From Pseudomonas entomophila (GTDB lineage: Bacteria; Pseudomonadota; Gammaproteobacteria; Pseudomonadales; Pseudomonadaceae), in the NCBI RefSeq assembly GCF_013523165.1, contig NZ_JAAMQI010000012.1, positions 62,001-126,000 of the forward strand: DNA of 64,000 nt, given 5' to 3'. Under the pieces are notes generated by a model. The model had not been told where the DNA came from and did not search any database. It saw only the letters and a program-made list of their open reading frames with translations. Every line of letters starts with the position of its first letter. Position 1 is the stretch's first letter. Position numbers and translations under genes: made by a program. Positions 54,172-64,000 of the stretch are shown piece by piece.

Positions 54172-54789
54172 GTGATTGGACGTTTGCGCGGCACCCTGGC
54201 GGAAAAACAGCCGCCGCACCTGATTGTCGACATCAACGGCCTGGGTTACGAGCTGGAAGTGCCGATGACCACGCTGTACCGCTTGCCCAAGCTCGGCGAG
54301 ACGGTGACCCTGCACACCCACCTGGTGGTGCGCGAGGACGCCCACCTGCTGTACGGCTTTTTCGAGAAGCGCGAGCGCGAGCTGTTCCGCGAGCTGATCC
54401 GGCTCAACGGCGTCGGCCCCAAACTGGCCCTGGCGCTGATGTCCGGCCTGGAAGCCGACGAGCTGGTGCGCTGCGTGCAGGCCCAGGATGCCACCGTGCT
54501 GGTACGCGTTCCGGGCGTCGGCAAGAAGACCGCCGAGCGCCTGCTGGTCGAGCTCAAGGACCGCTTCAAGGCCTGGGCCACCTCGCCGGCGATGTTCACC
54601 CTGGTCTCCGACGGGCCGTTGCCGGCGAGCACGGCGCCGAGCGCCGAGGCCGACGCCATCAGTGCGCTGGTGTCGCTGGGCTACAAGCCACAGGAGGCCA
54701 GCAAGGCCATCGCCGCCATCGACGGCAAGGCGGGCATGACCAGCGAAGAACTCATTCGTCGTAGCCTCAAGGGGATGATCGTCAAGTGA
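54172..54789 (+). CDS. ruvA: Holliday junction DNA helicase RuvA
   Basis: RuvA is the tetrameric scaffold that binds the junction and loads RuvB. The 205-residue protein starts at GTG (54172) with AAGGA upstream ([12 protein letters not shown]). It has an OB fold, two helix-hairpin-helix motifs ([21 protein letters not shown] and [20 protein letters not shown]) and the C-terminal RuvB-binding helix bundle. It overlaps ruvB by four bases (GTGA). Confidence 0.97.
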   Translation: MIGRLRGTLAEKQPPHLIVDINGLGYELEVPMTTLYRLPKLGETVTLHTHLVVREDAHLLYGFFEKRERELFRELIRLNGVGPKLALALMSGLEADELVRCVQAQDATVLVRVPGVGKKTAERLLVELKDRFKAWATSPAMFTLVSDGPLPASTAPSAEADAISALVSLGYKPQEASKAIAAIDGKAGMTSEELIRRSLKGMIVK

Positions 54790-55832
54790 TCGAAGCCGAC
54801 CGACTGATCGCCGCCAGCGGGCGCGATCGCGAAGAAGTGCAGGACCGGGCCATTCGCCCGCTGCGCCTGGAGGACTATATCGGTCAGCCGGTGGTGCGTG
54901 ACCAGATGGGGCTGTTCATCCAGGCCGCCCGTGGGCGCAACGAATCGCTCGACCATACGCTGATCTTCGGCCCGCCAGGGCTGGGCAAGACCACCCTGGC
55001 CAACATCATCGCCAACGAGATGGGCGTCTCGGTCAAGAGTACCTCCGGGCCGATCCTGGAGCGGCCGGGCGACCTGGCCGCCATGCTGACCAACCTCGAG
55101 CCGCACGACGTGCTGTTCATCGACGAGATCCATCGGTTGTCGCCCGTGGTCGAGGAAGTGCTGTACCCGGCGATGGAGGACTTTCAGCTCGACATCATGA
55201 TCGGCGAAGGCCCGGCAGCGCGCTCGATCAAGCTCGACCTGCCGCCGTTCACCCTCGTGGGCGCGACCACCCGTGCCGGCATGCTGACCAACCCCTTGCG
55301 CGACCGCTTCGGGATCGTCCAGCGGCTGGAGTTCTACGGCAACCAGGACCTGGCGACCATTGTCGCCCGTTCGGCGGGCATTCTGGGCCTGGTCATCGAA
55401 GAGCAGGGCGCCTACGAGATCGCACGTCGCGCACGTGGCACGCCGCGTATCGCCAACCGCCTGCTGCGACGTGTGCGTGACTACGCCGAGGTGCGCGGCA
55501 AGGGCGAGATCACCAAGGCGGTCGCGGACATGGCGTTGAACCTGCTCGATGTCGACGAGCGCGGCTTCGATCACTCCGACCGGCGTCTGCTGCTGACCAT
55601 GATCGAGAAGTTCGACGGCGGGCCGGTCGGGGTGGACAACCTCGCCGCGGCCATCAGCGAAGAGCGCCACACCATCGAGGACGTGCTCGAGCCGTACCTG
55701 ATCCAGCAGGGCTACATCATGCGCACACCGCGCGGCCGTGTCGTCACGCGGCACGCCTATCTGCACTTCGGTCTGAACATTCCCGGACGGCTCGAGGACC
55801 CCCGGACATTTTCCGAGCCGAGCGACGGATGA
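54786..55832 (+). CDS. ruvB: Holliday junction helicase RuvB
   Basis: RuvB is the AAA+ motor of branch migration. The 348-residue protein begins at GTG (54786) inside the ruvA stop. Walker A is [12 protein letters not shown], Walker B is [11 protein letters not shown], sensor 1 lies in [11 protein letters not shown], and [16 protein letters not shown] is the sensor 2 arginine region. A C-terminal winged helix follows. Confidence 0.98.
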   Translation: MIEADRLIAASGRDREEVQDRAIRPLRLEDYIGQPVVRDQMGLFIQAARGRNESLDHTLIFGPPGLGKTTLANIIANEMGVSVKSTSGPILERPGDLAAMLTNLEPHDVLFIDEIHRLSPVVEEVLYPAMEDFQLDIMIGEGPAARSIKLDLPPFTLVGATTRAGMLTNPLRDRFGIVQRLEFYGNQDLATIVARSAGILGLVIEEQGAYEIARRARGTPRIANRLLRRVRDYAEVRGKGEITKAVADMALNLLDVDERGFDHSDRRLLLTMIEKFDGGPVGVDNLAAAISEERHTIEDVLEPYLIQQGYIMRTPRGRVVTRHAYLHFGLNIPGRLEDPRTFSEPSDG

Positions 55833-55957
55833 CCGATCGAAACCGGCTTTTTGCGGTCCTACCGCTGGCGTGGCGACAGGCCGCTCCCGCGACGGATCGG
55901 TGCGTGAAAAAACAGTTGCCCGGGCGGATTGGCAAGTCGAGGAGTAAGCACTAGAGT

Positions 55958-56410
55958 ATGCGCGCGCAAAATGAGCTGGAACCGTTCGCACACCGGTGTC
56001 GCGTGTACTACGAGGACACCGATGCGGGCGGCGTGGTGTATTACGTCAATTACCTCAAGTTCATGGAGCGTGCACGCACCGAATGGCTTCGCCAGCTGGG
56101 GTTCTCCCAGTCCGCGCTTGCCGCTTCGAACCTGTTGTTCGTCGTTCACTCCAGCCAGGCACGCTACCACGCGCCCGCACGCCTGGACGACGCCCTGCGG
56201 GTGACCGCCCAGGTGCAGGAGATCAACCGTGCCAGCCTGCGCTTCGTGCAGCAGGTCTGGCGCGAGGCGGATGGGCAGTTGCTCTGCGAAGGGCAAGCGC
56301 TGGTGGCCGCCGTACGTGCCGATACATTCAAACCCCGGGCCCTTCCTCCTGAACTGCGCGACGCTTTCATGGCGAGCGGCCCGGGTACTCAATCGAACGC
56401 AGGAGATTAA
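55958..56410 (+). CDS. ybgC: Tol-Pal associated acyl-CoA thioesterase YbgC
   Basis: YbgC is a hotdog-fold thioesterase encoded at the head of the tol-pal cluster. The 150-residue protein has the active-site motif [30 protein letters not shown] lies thirteen bases upstream of the ATG. It ends two bases before the tolQ GTG start, so the two are likely co-transcribed. Confidence 0.94.
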   Translation: MRAQNELEPFAHRCRVYYEDTDAGGVVYYVNYLKFMERARTEWLRQLGFSQSALAASNLLFVVHSSQARYHAPARLDDALRVTAQVQEINRASLRFVQQVWREADGQLLCEGQALVAAVRADTFKPRALPPELRDAFMASGPGTQSNAGD

Positions 56411-56412
56411 GC

Positions 56413-57108
56413 GTGGAAGCTAACGTCGTCGACCATACCTCCATGTGGAGCCTGGTCAGTAATGCCAGCGTTGTCGTACAGCTGGTGATGCTGACCCTGG
56501 TGGCCGCATCGGTGACCTCGTGGGTCATGATCTTTCAGCGCAGCACCATGCTGCGTGCCGGTCGTCGTGCGCTGGATGCCTTCGAGGAACGCTTCTGGTC
56601 GGGTATCGACCTGTCCAAGCTGTACCGTCAGGCCGGCAGCAATCCGGACCCGGACTCGGGCGTGGAGCAAGTGTTCCGCGCAGGCTTCAAGGAGTTCTCG
56701 CGCCTGCGTCAGCAGCCGGGCGTCGATCCTGACGCGGTGATGGAAGGCGTGGGCCGTGCCATGCGCGTGGCCATCTCCCGCGAGGAAGAAAAGCTCGAGC
56801 AAGGCCTGCCGTTCCTGGCCACCGTCGGTTCCACCAGCCCGTACATCGGTCTGTTCGGCACCGTCTGGGGCATCATGAACTCGTTCCGCGGCCTGGCCAG
56901 CGCCCAGCAGGCGACCCTGGCCACCGTGGCACCGGGCATCGCCGAGGCCCTGGTGGCCACCGCGATCGGCCTGTTCGCCGCCATCCCCGCGGTCATCGCC
57001 TACAACCGTTTCGCGGCGCGCAGCGAAGTGCTGATCGGTCGTTACTACACGTTCGCCGACGAGTTCCAGGCAATCCTGCACCGTAAAGTGCACACCAGCG
57101 AAGAGTGA
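56413..57108 (+). CDS. tolQ: Tol-Pal protein TolQ
   Basis: TolQ forms a proton channel with TolR in the inner membrane and energises TolA for outer-membrane constriction. The 231-residue protein has three membrane segments: near residues 20-40, and GLFGTVWGIMNSF and GLFAAIPAVIAYNRF in the second half. The start is GTG at 56413, preceded by AGGAG. TolR follows 14 bases later. Confidence 0.96.
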   Translation: MEANVVDHTSMWSLVSNASVVVQLVMLTLVAASVTSWVMIFQRSTMLRAGRRALDAFEERFWSGIDLSKLYRQAGSNPDPDSGVEQVFRAGFKEFSRLRQQPGVDPDAVMEGVGRAMRVAISREEEKLEQGLPFLATVGSTSPYIGLFGTVWGIMNSFRGLASAQQATLATVAPGIAEALVATAIGLFAAIPAVIAYNRFAARSEVLIGRYYTFADEFQAILHRKVHTSEE

Positions 57109-57122
57109 GCAGGTAGAAGCCC

Positions 57123-57575
57123 ATGGCCCGAGTTCGCCAGAAACGCAAGCCAGTCGCCGAGATGAACGTGGTGCCTTACATCGACGTGATGCTGGTGCTG
57201 CTGGTCATCTTCATGGTGACCGCTCCCATGCTCAACCAGGGCGTGAAAGTCGACCTGCCCAAGGTGTCCAGCGAGGCGTTGCCTCAGGACAACAACGTGC
57301 AGATCCTCACCATCTCGATCAAGGCCGACAAGACCTACTACTGGAACCTCGGCAGCGAGGTCGACACCGACAAGCAGATGGACAAGGCCATGACCTTGCC
57401 GGACATGACCAGTGCCGTGACCAAGATCATCGCGGCCGGGCGCGACCAGGGCAAGCAGACCCAGGTCTTCATCCGCGGCGACAAGGCGGTCGACTACGGC
57501 GCCGTCATGGGCGCGATGGGCGGTTTGCAGCAGGCCGGTGTCGGTAACGTTGGCCTGATCACCGAGGCGCCCTGA
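57123..57575 (+). CDS. tolR: Tol-Pal protein TolR
   Basis: TolR is the proton-sensing partner of TolQ. The 150-residue protein has one N-terminal membrane segment with the essential Asp (NVVPYIDVMLVLLVIFMVTAP, residues 15-35) and a periplasmic domain. Its stop overlaps the tolA start by one base. Confidence 0.96.
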   Translation: MARVRQKRKPVAEMNVVPYIDVMLVLLVIFMVTAPMLNQGVKVDLPKVSSEALPQDNNVQILTISIKADKTYYWNLGSEVDTDKQMDKAMTLPDMTSAVTKIIAAGRDQGKQTQVFIRGDKAVDYGAVMGAMGGLQQAGVGNVGLITEAP

Positions 57576-58729
57576 TGCAGCAGCGAGAGCCATCCGCCTC
57601 GGAGAGCTACTTCTGGCCCACGGTCTGCGCCGTCGGCCTGCACGTGCTGGTGTTCGGCCTGCTGTTCGTCAGTTTCGCCATGACGCCGGAATTGCCGCCG
57701 TCGAAACCGATCGTTCAGGCTACGCTCTATCAGCTCAAGTCCAAGAGCCAGGCGACCACCCAGACCAACCAGAAGATCGCGGGAGAGGCCAAGAAGACCG
57801 CCGCACGCCAGACCGAAGTCGAGCAGCTCGAGCAGAAGAAGGTCGAGCAGCAGGCGGTGAAGGCTGCGGAACAAAAGAAAGCCGAGGCCGCTCAAAAGGC
57901 CGAAGCCGCGCGCGAGGCCGCCGAAGCCAAGAAGGCCGAAGACGCCGCCAAGACCGCAGAGGCCGCGAAAGCAGCCGAGGCCAAGAAGGCGGAGGCAGCG
58001 AAGGCTGCCGAGGCGAAGAAAGCCGACGAGGCCAAGAAGGCCGCGGAAAAACAGCAGGCCGACATCGCCAAGAAGAAGGCTGAGGACGAGGCCAAGAAGA
58101 AGGCGGACGAAGAGGCCAAGAAGCAGGCCGAGGACGCCAAGAAGCAGGCGGCCGAGGAGGCCAAGAAGCAAGCGGCTGAAGACGCCAAGAAAAAGGCGGC
58201 CGAAGACGCGAAGAAAAAAGCCGCCGAGGACGCCAAGAAGAAAGCGGCGGCCGACGAGGCGAAGAAGAAGGCTGCCGAGGAGGCCAAGCAGAAGGCCACC
58301 GCGGACGCCCAGAAGAAAAAGGCCCAGGAGGCGGCGCGCAAGGCAGCGGAAGACAAGAAGGCTCAGGCCCTGGCCGAACTTCTGTCCGACAGCACCGAGC
58401 GTCAGCAGGCGCTGGCCGACGAGCGTGGTGACCAGGTGGCCGGCGATTTCGACGACCTGATCCGCATGCGCGCTTCCGAAGGGTGGGCTCGTCCGCCTTC
58501 GGCACGCAAGGGCATGGCCGTGGTGCTGCAGATCAACATGCTGCCCGATGGCACCGTCACCAACGTGAGCGTGGCACGCTCCAGTGGCGATGGGCCGTTC
58601 GACAGCTCGGCAGTGGCAGCGGTGAAGAACATTGGACGCTTGACCGAGATGCAAGGGCTGAAACCTAACGATTTCAACCCGTACCGCTCATTCAAGATGA
58701 CATTTACACCTGAGGATCTCGCGTTGTGA
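57575..58729 (+). CDS. tolA: Cell envelope integrity protein TolA
   Basis: TolA spans the periplasm and links TolQR to Pal and TolB. The 384-residue protein has an N-terminal membrane segment ([20 protein letters not shown], about residues 12-32). A long Lys/Ala/Glu-rich helix of repeated AAEDAKKK and [11 protein letters not shown] units (about residues 68-270) follows. The C-terminal domain III starts near residue 275 and ends [12 protein letters not shown]. Repetition here is normal for the family. Its stop overlaps tolB (GTGA). Confidence 0.96.
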   Translation: MQQREPSASESYFWPTVCAVGLHVLVFGLLFVSFAMTPELPPSKPIVQATLYQLKSKSQATTQTNQKIAGEAKKTAARQTEVEQLEQKKVEQQAVKAAEQKKAEAAQKAEAAREAAEAKKAEDAAKTAEAAKAAEAKKAEAAKAAEAKKADEAKKAAEKQQADIAKKKAEDEAKKKADEEAKKQAEDAKKQAAEEAKKQAAEDAKKKAAEDAKKKAAEDAKKKAAADEAKKKAAEEAKQKATADAQKKKAQEAARKAAEDKKAQALAELLSDSTERQQALADERGDQVAGDFDDLIRMRASEGWARPPSARKGMAVVLQINMLPDGTVTNVSVARSSGDGPFDSSAVAAVKNIGRLTEMQGLKPNDFNPYRSFKMTFTPEDLAL

Positions 58730-60027
58730 TTAAAGTGCTCAGAGGATTGCTGGTGATGGTCTGCTGTTTCGCAGGTCTGGCCCTGGCAGAAGAAAAGAAC
58801 ATCCTGGTCACCAGTGGCAGCGACCGGGCCACGCCCATCGCCGTGGTGCCCTTCGGTCTGCAGGGCGGCAGCGTGCTGCCCGAGGACATGGCCGACATCA
58901 TCGGGACCGACCTGCGCAACTCGGGTTACTACTCGCCGATCCCTCGGCAGAACATGATCAGCCAGCCGAGCCAGGCCAGCGAAGTCATCTTCCGCGACTG
59001 GAAGGCCCTGGGCGCGCAATACGTGATGGTCGGCAGCATCACGCCGGCCGGCGGTCGCCTGCAGGTGCAGTACGCACTGTTCAACGTGGCCACCGAGCAG
59101 CAGGTCATGACCGGCAGCGTGTCGGGCACCGTCGATCAGCTGCGCGACATGTCGCACTACATCGCCGACCAGTCGTTCGAAAAACTTACCGGCATCAAGG
59201 GCGCGTTCTCGACGCGCCTGCTGTACGTCACCGCCGAGCGTTTCTCCACCGACAACACCCGCTACACCCTGCAGCGTTCGGACTACGACGGTGCGCGCGC
59301 CGTGACCCTGCTGCAATCCCGTGAACCGATCCTGTCGCCGCGCTTCGCGCCCGATGGCAAGCGTATCGCCTACGTGTCGTTCGAGCAGCGCCGCCCGCGC
59401 ATCTTCGTTCAGCACATCGACACGGGTCGTCGTGAGCAGATCACCAACTTCGAGGGCCTCAACGGGGCGCCGGCCTGGTCGCCGGATGGCTCGCGCCTGG
59501 CCTTCGTGCTGTCCAAGGACGGCAACCCGGACATCTACGTGATGAACATGGGTTCGCGTCAGATCAGCCGCGTCACGGCTGGCCCTGGCATCAACACCGA
59601 ACCGTTCTGGGGCAAGGATGGCAACACCCTTTACTTCACCTCCGACCGTGGCGGCAAGCCGCAGATCTACAAGACCGGTGTGAACGGCGGTGGTGCCGAG
59701 CGCGTGACCTTCGTGGGCAACTACAACGCCAACCCGAAACTCTCGGCCGATGAAAAGACGCTGGTGATGATTCATCGCCAACAAGGGTTCACCAACTTCA
59801 AAGTGGCTGCACAAGACTTGCAACGGGGAAGTGTAAAGATTCTCTCCGACACCAGTCTTGATGAATCGCCTACTGTTGCACCCAACGGCACCATGCTAAT
59901 CTACGCCACCCGCCAGCAGGGCCGGGGAGTCTTGATGCTCGTCTCTCTCAACGGACGCGTGAGGCTCCCGCTTCCTACCGCTCAAGGCGAAGTCAGAGAA
60001 CCGTCCTGGTCCCCCTACCTGAACTGA
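58726..60027 (+). CDS. tolB: Tol-Pal protein TolB
   Basis: TolB is a periplasmic beta-propeller that binds Pal and TolA. The 433-residue protein starts at GTG (58726). A signal peptide ends near AGLALAEE at residue 22. The N-terminal domain ([20 protein letters not shown]) comes next, and then six propeller repeats with [15 protein letters not shown] and [19 protein letters not shown] motifs. The pal gene follows after 53 bases. Confidence 0.97.
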   Translation: MIKVLRGLLVMVCCFAGLALAEEKNILVTSGSDRATPIAVVPFGLQGGSVLPEDMADIIGTDLRNSGYYSPIPRQNMISQPSQASEVIFRDWKALGAQYVMVGSITPAGGRLQVQYALFNVATEQQVMTGSVSGTVDQLRDMSHYIADQSFEKLTGIKGAFSTRLLYVTAERFSTDNTRYTLQRSDYDGARAVTLLQSREPILSPRFAPDGKRIAYVSFEQRRPRIFVQHIDTGRREQITNFEGLNGAPAWSPDGSRLAFVLSKDGNPDIYVMNMGSRQISRVTAGPGINTEPFWGKDGNTLYFTSDRGGKPQIYKTGVNGGGAERVTFVGNYNANPKLSADEKTLVMIHRQQGFTNFKVAAQDLQRGSVKILSDTSLDESPTVAPNGTMLIYATRQQGRGVLMLVSLNGRVRLPLPTAQGEVREPSWSPYLN

Positions 60028-60080
60028 TTGCGGCGTAATAACTTTGCTTAACACACTGGGGTTTCATTAGGAGTTTCACG

Positions 60081-60590
60081 ATGGAAATGCTGAAGTTTGG
60101 TAAATTCGCTGCGCTGGCTCTGGCCATGGCTGTGGCTGTAGGTTGCTCCTCCAAGGGCGGTGACAATGCAGGTGAAGGTTCGGGCGCGGTAGACCCTAAC
60201 GCGGGTTACAGCTCCGGCTCCAACAGCGGTGCCGTCGATGGCAGCCTGAGCGAAGAAGCCGCTCTGCGCGCTATCACCACCTTCTACTTCGAATACGACA
60301 GCTCCGACCTGAAGCCAGAAGCCATGCGCGCTCTGGACGTTCACGCCAAGGACCTGAAAGCCAACGGCAACCGTGTCGTTCTGGAAGGCAACACCGACGA
60401 GCGCGGTACCCGTGAGTACAACATGGCTCTGGGCGAGCGTCGTGCCAAGGCCGTTCAGCGCTACCTGGTTCTGCAGGGCGTTTCCCCTGCTCAGCTGGAA
60501 CTGGTTTCCTACGGCGAAGAGCGTCCAGTAGCAACCGGTAACGACGAGCAGTCCTGGGCTCAGAACCGTCGCGTCGAACTGCGTAAGTAA
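60081..60590 (+). CDS. pal: Peptidoglycan-associated lipoprotein Pal (OprL)
   Basis: Pal is the outer-membrane lipoprotein that holds peptidoglycan and binds TolB and TolA. The 169-residue protein has the lipobox VAVGC near residue 22, a flexible Gly/Ser-rich linker and an OmpA-like domain with [10 protein letters not shown] and [26 protein letters not shown] lies eight bases upstream of the ATG at 60081. An ATG at 60087 is possible. Confidence 0.97.
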   Translation: MEMLKFGKFAALALAMAVAVGCSSKGGDNAGEGSGAVDPNAGYSSGSNSGAVDGSLSEEAALRAITTFYFEYDSSDLKPEAMRALDVHAKDLKANGNRVVLEGNTDERGTREYNMALGERRAKAVQRYLVLQGVSPAQLELVSYGEERPVATGNDEQSWAQNRRVELRK

Positions 60591-60596
60591 TTCGTC

Positions 60597-61406
60597 ATGC
60601 GCATCGGCCGTCGTGTTGTAACCGTCCTCGCCCTCAGCCTGCCGCTCGCGGCCTGGGCTGCGGTCCCTGTCATCAATGACAATGCCGGCAGTGGTGGCTC
60701 CAGCAGCTATCCGCCAGCAGGTTACGGCACGAACGGCGCCTATGCCGGGGGTGGGGTTTCGACCCCGCCTTCGGCACAGGGTCAACTGTTCATGCAGTTG
60801 CAACAAATGCAGGACCAGATTTCAAGGCAACAGGGCATCATCGAAGAGCTGCAAAACGATGTGGCGCGCATGAAACAGGAAGGCCTGGAACGTTACCAGG
60901 ACCTGGATCGTCGCCTCAGCAGCGCTCCGGCCCCCACTGCAACACCCGAGAATTCCGCTGGCAGCGCTGCTGCCGGCACGACCGCTTCGAACGCTGCAGC
61001 GCCTGCCGCTGGCAGCAGCGAACCCGGTGATCCGGCCAAGGAAAAGCTGTACTACGACGCTGCCTTCGACCTGATCAAGGCCAAGGATTTCGAAAAGGCC
61101 AGCCAGGCGTTCAATGCGTTTCTGCGCAAGTACCCCAACAGTCAGTACGCCGGCAACGCGCAGTACTGGTTGGGTGAGGTGAACCTGGCCAAGGGCGACC
61201 TGCCCAGCGCCAGCCAGGCCTTCGCCAAGGTGAGCCAGGCGTATCCCAAGCACAGCAAGGTGCCGGATTCGCTCTACAAGCTGGCCGACGTGGAGCGTCG
61301 CATGGGGCATACCGACAAGGTCAAGGGTATCCTCCAGCAGGTGATCAGCCAGTACCCAGGGACATCGGCTGCGCAACTTGCGCAGCGTGACCTGCAAAAG
61401 CTCTGA
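60597..61406 (+). CDS. cpoB: Cell division coordinator CpoB
   Basis: CpoB (YbgF) is a periplasmic partner of TolA that coordinates peptidoglycan synthesis and outer-membrane constriction. The 269-residue protein has a signal peptide (ending PLAAWA near residue 21) and an N-terminal coiled coil (FMQLQQMQDQISRQQGIIEE). A Ser/Ala/Pro-rich linker leads to C-terminal tetratricopeptide repeats (LYYDAAFDLIKAKDFEKASQ and later YAGNAQYWLGEVNLAKGD). A terminator closes the tol-pal operon. Confidence 0.95.
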   Translation: MRIGRRVVTVLALSLPLAAWAAVPVINDNAGSGGSSSYPPAGYGTNGAYAGGGVSTPPSAQGQLFMQLQQMQDQISRQQGIIEELQNDVARMKQEGLERYQDLDRRLSSAPAPTATPENSAGSAAAGTTASNAAAPAAGSSEPGDPAKEKLYYDAAFDLIKAKDFEKASQAFNAFLRKYPNSQYAGNAQYWLGEVNLAKGDLPSASQAFAKVSQAYPKHSKVPDSLYKLADVERRMGHTDKVKGILQQVISQYPGTSAAQLAQRDLQKL

Positions 61407-61423
61407 CTCATGCCGTTCGTGAG

Positions 61424-61448
61424 AAACCCGCGCCCGTCGCGGGTTTTT
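61424..61448 (+). terminator. Terminator of the tol-pal operon
   Basis: AAACCCGCG (61424-61432) and CGCGGGTTT (61438-61446) pair, followed by further T residues. A TTAGAAT lies just after it and may be the -10 of the queE promoter. Confidence 0.9.
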
Positions 61449-61564
61449 CCGTTAGAATTCCCACCCTTTTTTCACCTACGCTGTCGCGGATAACGCCCTG
61501 TCGAGTCCGCGCCAGTGCCTGACGGAGGCGGTCAGCCTGTTCAGCTGGCCAGCCCATGGCGATC

Positions 61565-62212
61565 ATGCAAGACACATTACGCATCACCGAAGTGTTCTAT
61601 TCACTCCAGGGTGAAACCAGAACGGCCGGCCTGCCGACCGTTTTCGTTCGCCTGACCGGTTGCCCGTTGCGCTGCCAGTACTGCGACAGTGCCTATGCCT
61701 TCACCGGCGGCACGCAGCGTACCCTCGATGACCTCGTCGAGCAGGTCGCCGGTTTCCGTCCGCGCTACGTCTGCGTCACCGGTGGCGAACCCCTGGCCCA
61801 GCCCAATGCGTTGCCCTTGATGCAGCGCTTGTGCGACGCCGGCTACGAGGTGTCGCTGGAAACCAGCGGCGCGCTGGACATCTCCCAGGTGGATCCCCGC
61901 GTCAGCCGTGTCGTCGACCTGAAGACCCCAGGCTCGCTGGAAGCCCATCGCAACCGCTACGAGAACATCGAGCACCTGACCCGCAACGACCAGGTCAAGT
62001 TCGTCATCTGCTCACGCGAAGACTATGACTGGGCGGTGTCTCGGCTGATCCAGCACGACCTGGCGCAACGGGCCGGCGAAGTGCTGTTCTCGCCGAGCCA
62101 CGGCCAGGTCAGCGCCACCGACCTGGCGGACTGGATCGTCGCCGACAACCTGCCGGTCCGTTTCCAGCTGCAGTTGCACAAGCTGCTGTGGAACGACGAA
62201 CCGGGCCGCTGA
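61565..62212 (+). CDS. queE: 7-carboxy-7-deazaguanine synthase
   Basis: QueE is a radical SAM enzyme that makes 7-carboxy-7-deazaguanine in the queuosine tRNA pathway. The 215-residue protein has FYSLQGET and the cluster motif [13 protein letters not shown] (CxxxCxxC). [10 protein letters not shown] and LETSGALD follow. I chose the ATG at 61565 ([11 protein letters not shown]), which fits Pseudomonas homologues. An ATG at 61556 would add three residues. It precedes queC by 16 bases. Confidence 0.95.
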   Translation: MQDTLRITEVFYSLQGETRTAGLPTVFVRLTGCPLRCQYCDSAYAFTGGTQRTLDDLVEQVAGFRPRYVCVTGGEPLAQPNALPLMQRLCDAGYEVSLETSGALDISQVDPRVSRVVDLKTPGSLEAHRNRYENIEHLTRNDQVKFVICSREDYDWAVSRLIQHDLAQRAGEVLFSPSHGQVSATDLADWIVADNLPVRFQLQLHKLLWNDEPGR

Positions 62213-62228
62213 CCCAAGAGGACATCCC

Positions 62229-62903
62229 ATGACAGAAAAACGCGCAGTCATCCTGCTGTCCGGCGGGCTCGATTCGGCAACCGTGGTGGCCATGGCTCAG
62301 GCCGAAGGGTACCGCTGCTACACCATGAGCTTCGACTACGGCCAGCGCCATCGTGCCGAGCTGCAGGCCGCGGCCCGGGTCGCCCGCGACCTGGGGGTCG
62401 TCGAGCACAAGGTGATTGGCCTGAGCCTCGATGGCATCGGCGGTTCTGCCTTGACCGACAGCACCATCGATGTGCCGGAAACACCCGCAGAGGGCATCCC
62501 CGTCACGTATGTGCCGGCGCGCAATACCGTGTTCCTGTCCCTGGCGCTGGGGTGGGCCGAGGTGCTCGAGGCGCAGGACATCTTCATCGGCGTCAACGCC
62601 GTGGACTACTCCGGCTATCCCGATTGCCGGCCCGAGTTCGTCGAGGCCTTCGAGCGCCTGGCTAACCTGGCGACCAAGGCCGGTGTGGAAGGGCAGGGGT
62701 TCCGCATCCAGGCGCCGTTGCAGAACATGAGCAAGGCGCAGATCGTCCAGGTCGGGCTGGCACGCGGTGTCGACTACAGCCTGACGGTATCCTGCTACCA
62801 GGCCGATGCCGATGGGCGTGCCTGTGGCAAGTGCGACAGCTGCCGACTGCGGGCGGACGGCTTCAGAAACGCCGGTGTCGCCGACCCGACCCGCTATTTC
62901 TGA
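62229..62903 (+). CDS. queC: 7-cyano-7-deazaguanine synthase
   Basis: QueC converts the product of QueE to preQ0 with ATP and ammonia. The 224-residue protein has the P-loop [12 protein letters not shown] and the FDYGQRH and [14 protein letters not shown] motifs. The zinc-binding cysteines are in [18 protein letters not shown]. It is almost certainly co-transcribed with queE. Confidence 0.97.
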   Translation: MTEKRAVILLSGGLDSATVVAMAQAEGYRCYTMSFDYGQRHRAELQAAARVARDLGVVEHKVIGLSLDGIGGSALTDSTIDVPETPAEGIPVTYVPARNTVFLSLALGWAEVLEAQDIFIGVNAVDYSGYPDCRPEFVEAFERLANLATKAGVEGQGFRIQAPLQNMSKAQIVQVGLARGVDYSLTVSCYQADADGRACGKCDSCRLRADGFRNAGVADPTRYF

Positions 62904-62923
62904 AAAAATGTGCGCGCAGGGTA

Positions 62924-62951
62924 TTGATTTCCCGTTAGAAATCAGTATTAT
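62924..62951 (+). promoter_or_regulatory. Promoter of tRNA-Lys
   Basis: TTGATT (62924-62929) and TATTAT (62946-62951) are 16 bases apart. The start would lie just before the tRNA at 62966. Confidence 0.75.
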
Positions 62952-62965
62952 ACGCGCCATCCAAC

Positions 62966-63041
62966 GGGTCGTTAGCTCAGTTGGTAGAGCAGTTGGCTTT
63001 TAACCAATTGGTCGTAGGTTCGAATCCTACACGACCCACCA
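62966..63041 (+). tRNA. tRNA-Lys (TTT)
   Basis: The 76-base gene folds as a cloverleaf with acceptor GGGTCGT/ACGACCC, anticodon TTT in CTTTTAA, T-loop GTTCGAATC and encoded CCA. A strong terminator follows. Confidence 0.98.
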
Positions 63042-63052
63042 TATGCAGCACG

Positions 63053-63088
63053 AAAAAGCCCGCGTCCAGTCCTGGAGGCGGGCTTTTT
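63053..63088 (+). terminator. Terminator of tRNA-Lys
   Basis: AAAAAGCCCGC (63053-63063) and GCGGGCTTTTT (63078-63088) pair, with an inner CCAG/CTGG stem. It may work on both strands. Confidence 0.92.
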
Positions 63089-63170
63089 CCGTTTCAGGCC
63101 CTGCTCGCCCGAGCGGTGCCGTGCGTACCACCCGGTGCTGCACGGTCCAAGCCAGGCACGGCGCCCGGGC

Positions 63171-63773
63171 TCAGGCCGGGGTGGCCTCCAGCTCGAACAC
63201 CTCACGCACGTGGCGGCGGTAACTGTCGAAGGCCGCGATGGCCCCTTCGATGGCGTGCGCCTCTTGCGCCTCGCTGAGGGCCAGGCCATCCACGCCCGCG
63301 ACGAATTCACGCCAATGCAGCGCACGCCCGTCAGGGTGCGGCGCCAGATGCCGGGCGCCTCGCTCGGCGTCCAGGCCCAGGCGTTGGGTCTGCTTGAACA
63401 GGAACGCCGCACCCAGGTTCGATCCCTCGCTGCAGTACAACCAGCCCAGCGCCTGGGCGAACGTGGCCTCGACCGGTGCGGGGGCTGGCGGTACCGCCAC
63501 GCCCAGGTCGCGAAGGTCCTGCTGCACGGCGTCGAAGCGCGACAGCAGGTCCAGGCCCGGCAGGCGCCGATTGAGCGAAGGGTCGTGGTACAGCGCCTGC
63601 AGGCTGCCGTGAAAACGGTGCTGCACGGTCAGAAAGCGCACGTAGCGTTCGCGATCTTCGAAAGGCCGTACCGACATCACCAGCTGGTCGACGGTGTCAT
63701 GATCGCTGCTGCTGACCGTTTTGAGGCGCTTGCAGCGTCCTGGCGCCGACGGGGAAGGGGCGGGTGCGTGCAT
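63171..63773 (-). CDS. Biliverdin-producing heme oxygenase
   Basis: Heme oxygenase opens heme to biliverdin, CO and iron. The 200-residue protein begins MHAPAPSPSAPGR. The probable proximal His is in SSDHDTVDQLVM, and FLTVQHRFHGSLQALY follows. The distal helix with the flexible glycines is GWLYCSEGSNLGAAFLFKQ. I chose the ATG at 63773; a 39-codon upstream extension has no support. No phytochrome lies beside it in the window, so it may serve iron release or bilin supply; the role is inferred. Confidence 0.87.
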   Translation of the reverse strand: MHAPAPSPSAPGRCKRLKTVSSSDHDTVDQLVMSVRPFEDRERYVRFLTVQHRFHGSLQALYHDPSLNRRLPGLDLLSRFDAVQQDLRDLGVAVPPAPAPVEATFAQALGWLYCSEGSNLGAAFLFKQTQRLGLDAERGARHLAPHPDGRALHWREFVAGVDGLALSEAQEAHAIEGAIAAFDSYRRHVREVFELEATPA

Positions 63774-63945
63774 GAAAAGCCTGTCGTCTCGAAGTAAAGG
63801 GTCATGATGCAGCCACGCCCGTGCCGACACAACACTGGCCTTGCCCAACCGCCGATTGGTAAGACGGCGCAAGGTGGTATCCTTGGGCACCCCGTGCGCG
63901 GCGCAGGTGCCGCGCGTTCCCCAAGGACAGCAATCGGTTCATTTC

Positions 63946-64000
63946 ATGAAGAAATCTGTAGGTATTCTTTCCGGCCTGGTCGTCGCCATCGCCGTGGCCA
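63946..64000 (+). CDS. Start of an exported or membrane-anchored protein (cut by window)
   Basis: Only 18 codons are visible: MKKSVGILSGLVVAIAVA, a basic start and a hydrophobic stretch, i.e. a signal peptide or N-terminal anchor. The sequence resembles the start of DUF945 (YdgA-like) proteins, but too little is present to be sure. Confidence 0.55.
   Translation, partial: MKKSVGILSGLVVAIAVA

Noticed and set aside
57800..58380. Repetitive stretch that could suggest a tandem repeat array
   Set aside because: It is the normal Lys/Ala/Glu helical domain of TolA in frame, not a CRISPR or a satellite.
61449..61564. preQ1 riboswitch before queE
   Set aside because: No aptamer-like stem with an A-rich tail is seen; the stretch looks like a plain leader.

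Overview
The window is a chromosomal segment of a Pseudomonas, most likely of the P. putida group. The GC content is high. The genes and their order match Pseudomonas core genome blocks: dnaE-accA-tilS-pyrG-eno-ftsB-ispD, ispF-truD-surE-pcm-nlpD-rpoS-rsmZ-fdxA-mutS-pncC-recA-recX, and aspS-yebC-ruvCAB-ybgC-tolQRAB-pal-cpoB-queE-queC-tRNA-Lys. FinR/Fpr, ErdR, a Gac/Rsm small RNA, an OprD porin and P. putida-type REP palindromes also fit. I see no prophage, insertion sequence, integron or CRISPR array. Nearly all of the sequence is housekeeping DNA.

Region by region. 1-10.8 kb: replication (dnaE), fatty acid synthesis (accA), tRNA-Ile lysidinylation (tilS), CTP synthase, enolase, divisome protein FtsB and isoprenoid synthesis (ispD). 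kdsA, which usually lies between pyrG and eno in Pseudomonas, is absent. 10.8-13.9 kb: a LysR regulator divergent from the glutathione-dependent formaldehyde detoxification genes adhC-fghA. 13.9-19.6 kb: a tightly packed run, ispF-truD-surE-pcm-nlpD-rpoS, followed by an rpoS terminator and the RsmZ regulatory RNA with an upstream GacA box and an AT-rich linker. 19.7-25 kb: ferredoxin, mismatch repair and the SOS-controlled recA-recX pair with a LexA box. 25-33.6 kb: small conserved genes (secreted QSregVF-like protein, DTW-domain tRNA enzyme, ErdR response regulator, diacylglycerol kinase, FinR/Fpr, TrmO, DUF1456, a degenerate pseudouridine synthase, a GNAT enzyme, RimO). 33.6-34.8 kb: a small accessory insert carrying a DUF1778 antitoxin and a frameshifted GNAT toxin. 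35-41 kb: kup, then the membrane-lipid pair mprF-acvB on the minus strand.

41.1-41.7 kb holds three initiator tRNA genes, each with its own promoter and terminator. dinB with its own LexA box follows, then a lipoprotein, proS, an OprD porin, a HIT protein, slyX, a membrane-anchored cold-shock protein and Dps. 50-64 kb: aspS, yebC, Holliday-junction genes ruvCAB, the complete Tol-Pal envelope cluster, the queuosine genes queE and queC, tRNA-Lys, a heme oxygenase and the start of an exported or anchored protein.

The most interesting points are the missing kdsA, the single-base break in the TacT-like toxin beside an intact antitoxin, the pseudouridine-synthase homologue without its catalytic Asp, the triplicated initiator tRNA unit, and two regulatory regions with phased repeats (finR/fpr and oprD). 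I did not find a clearly undescribed multi-gene system.
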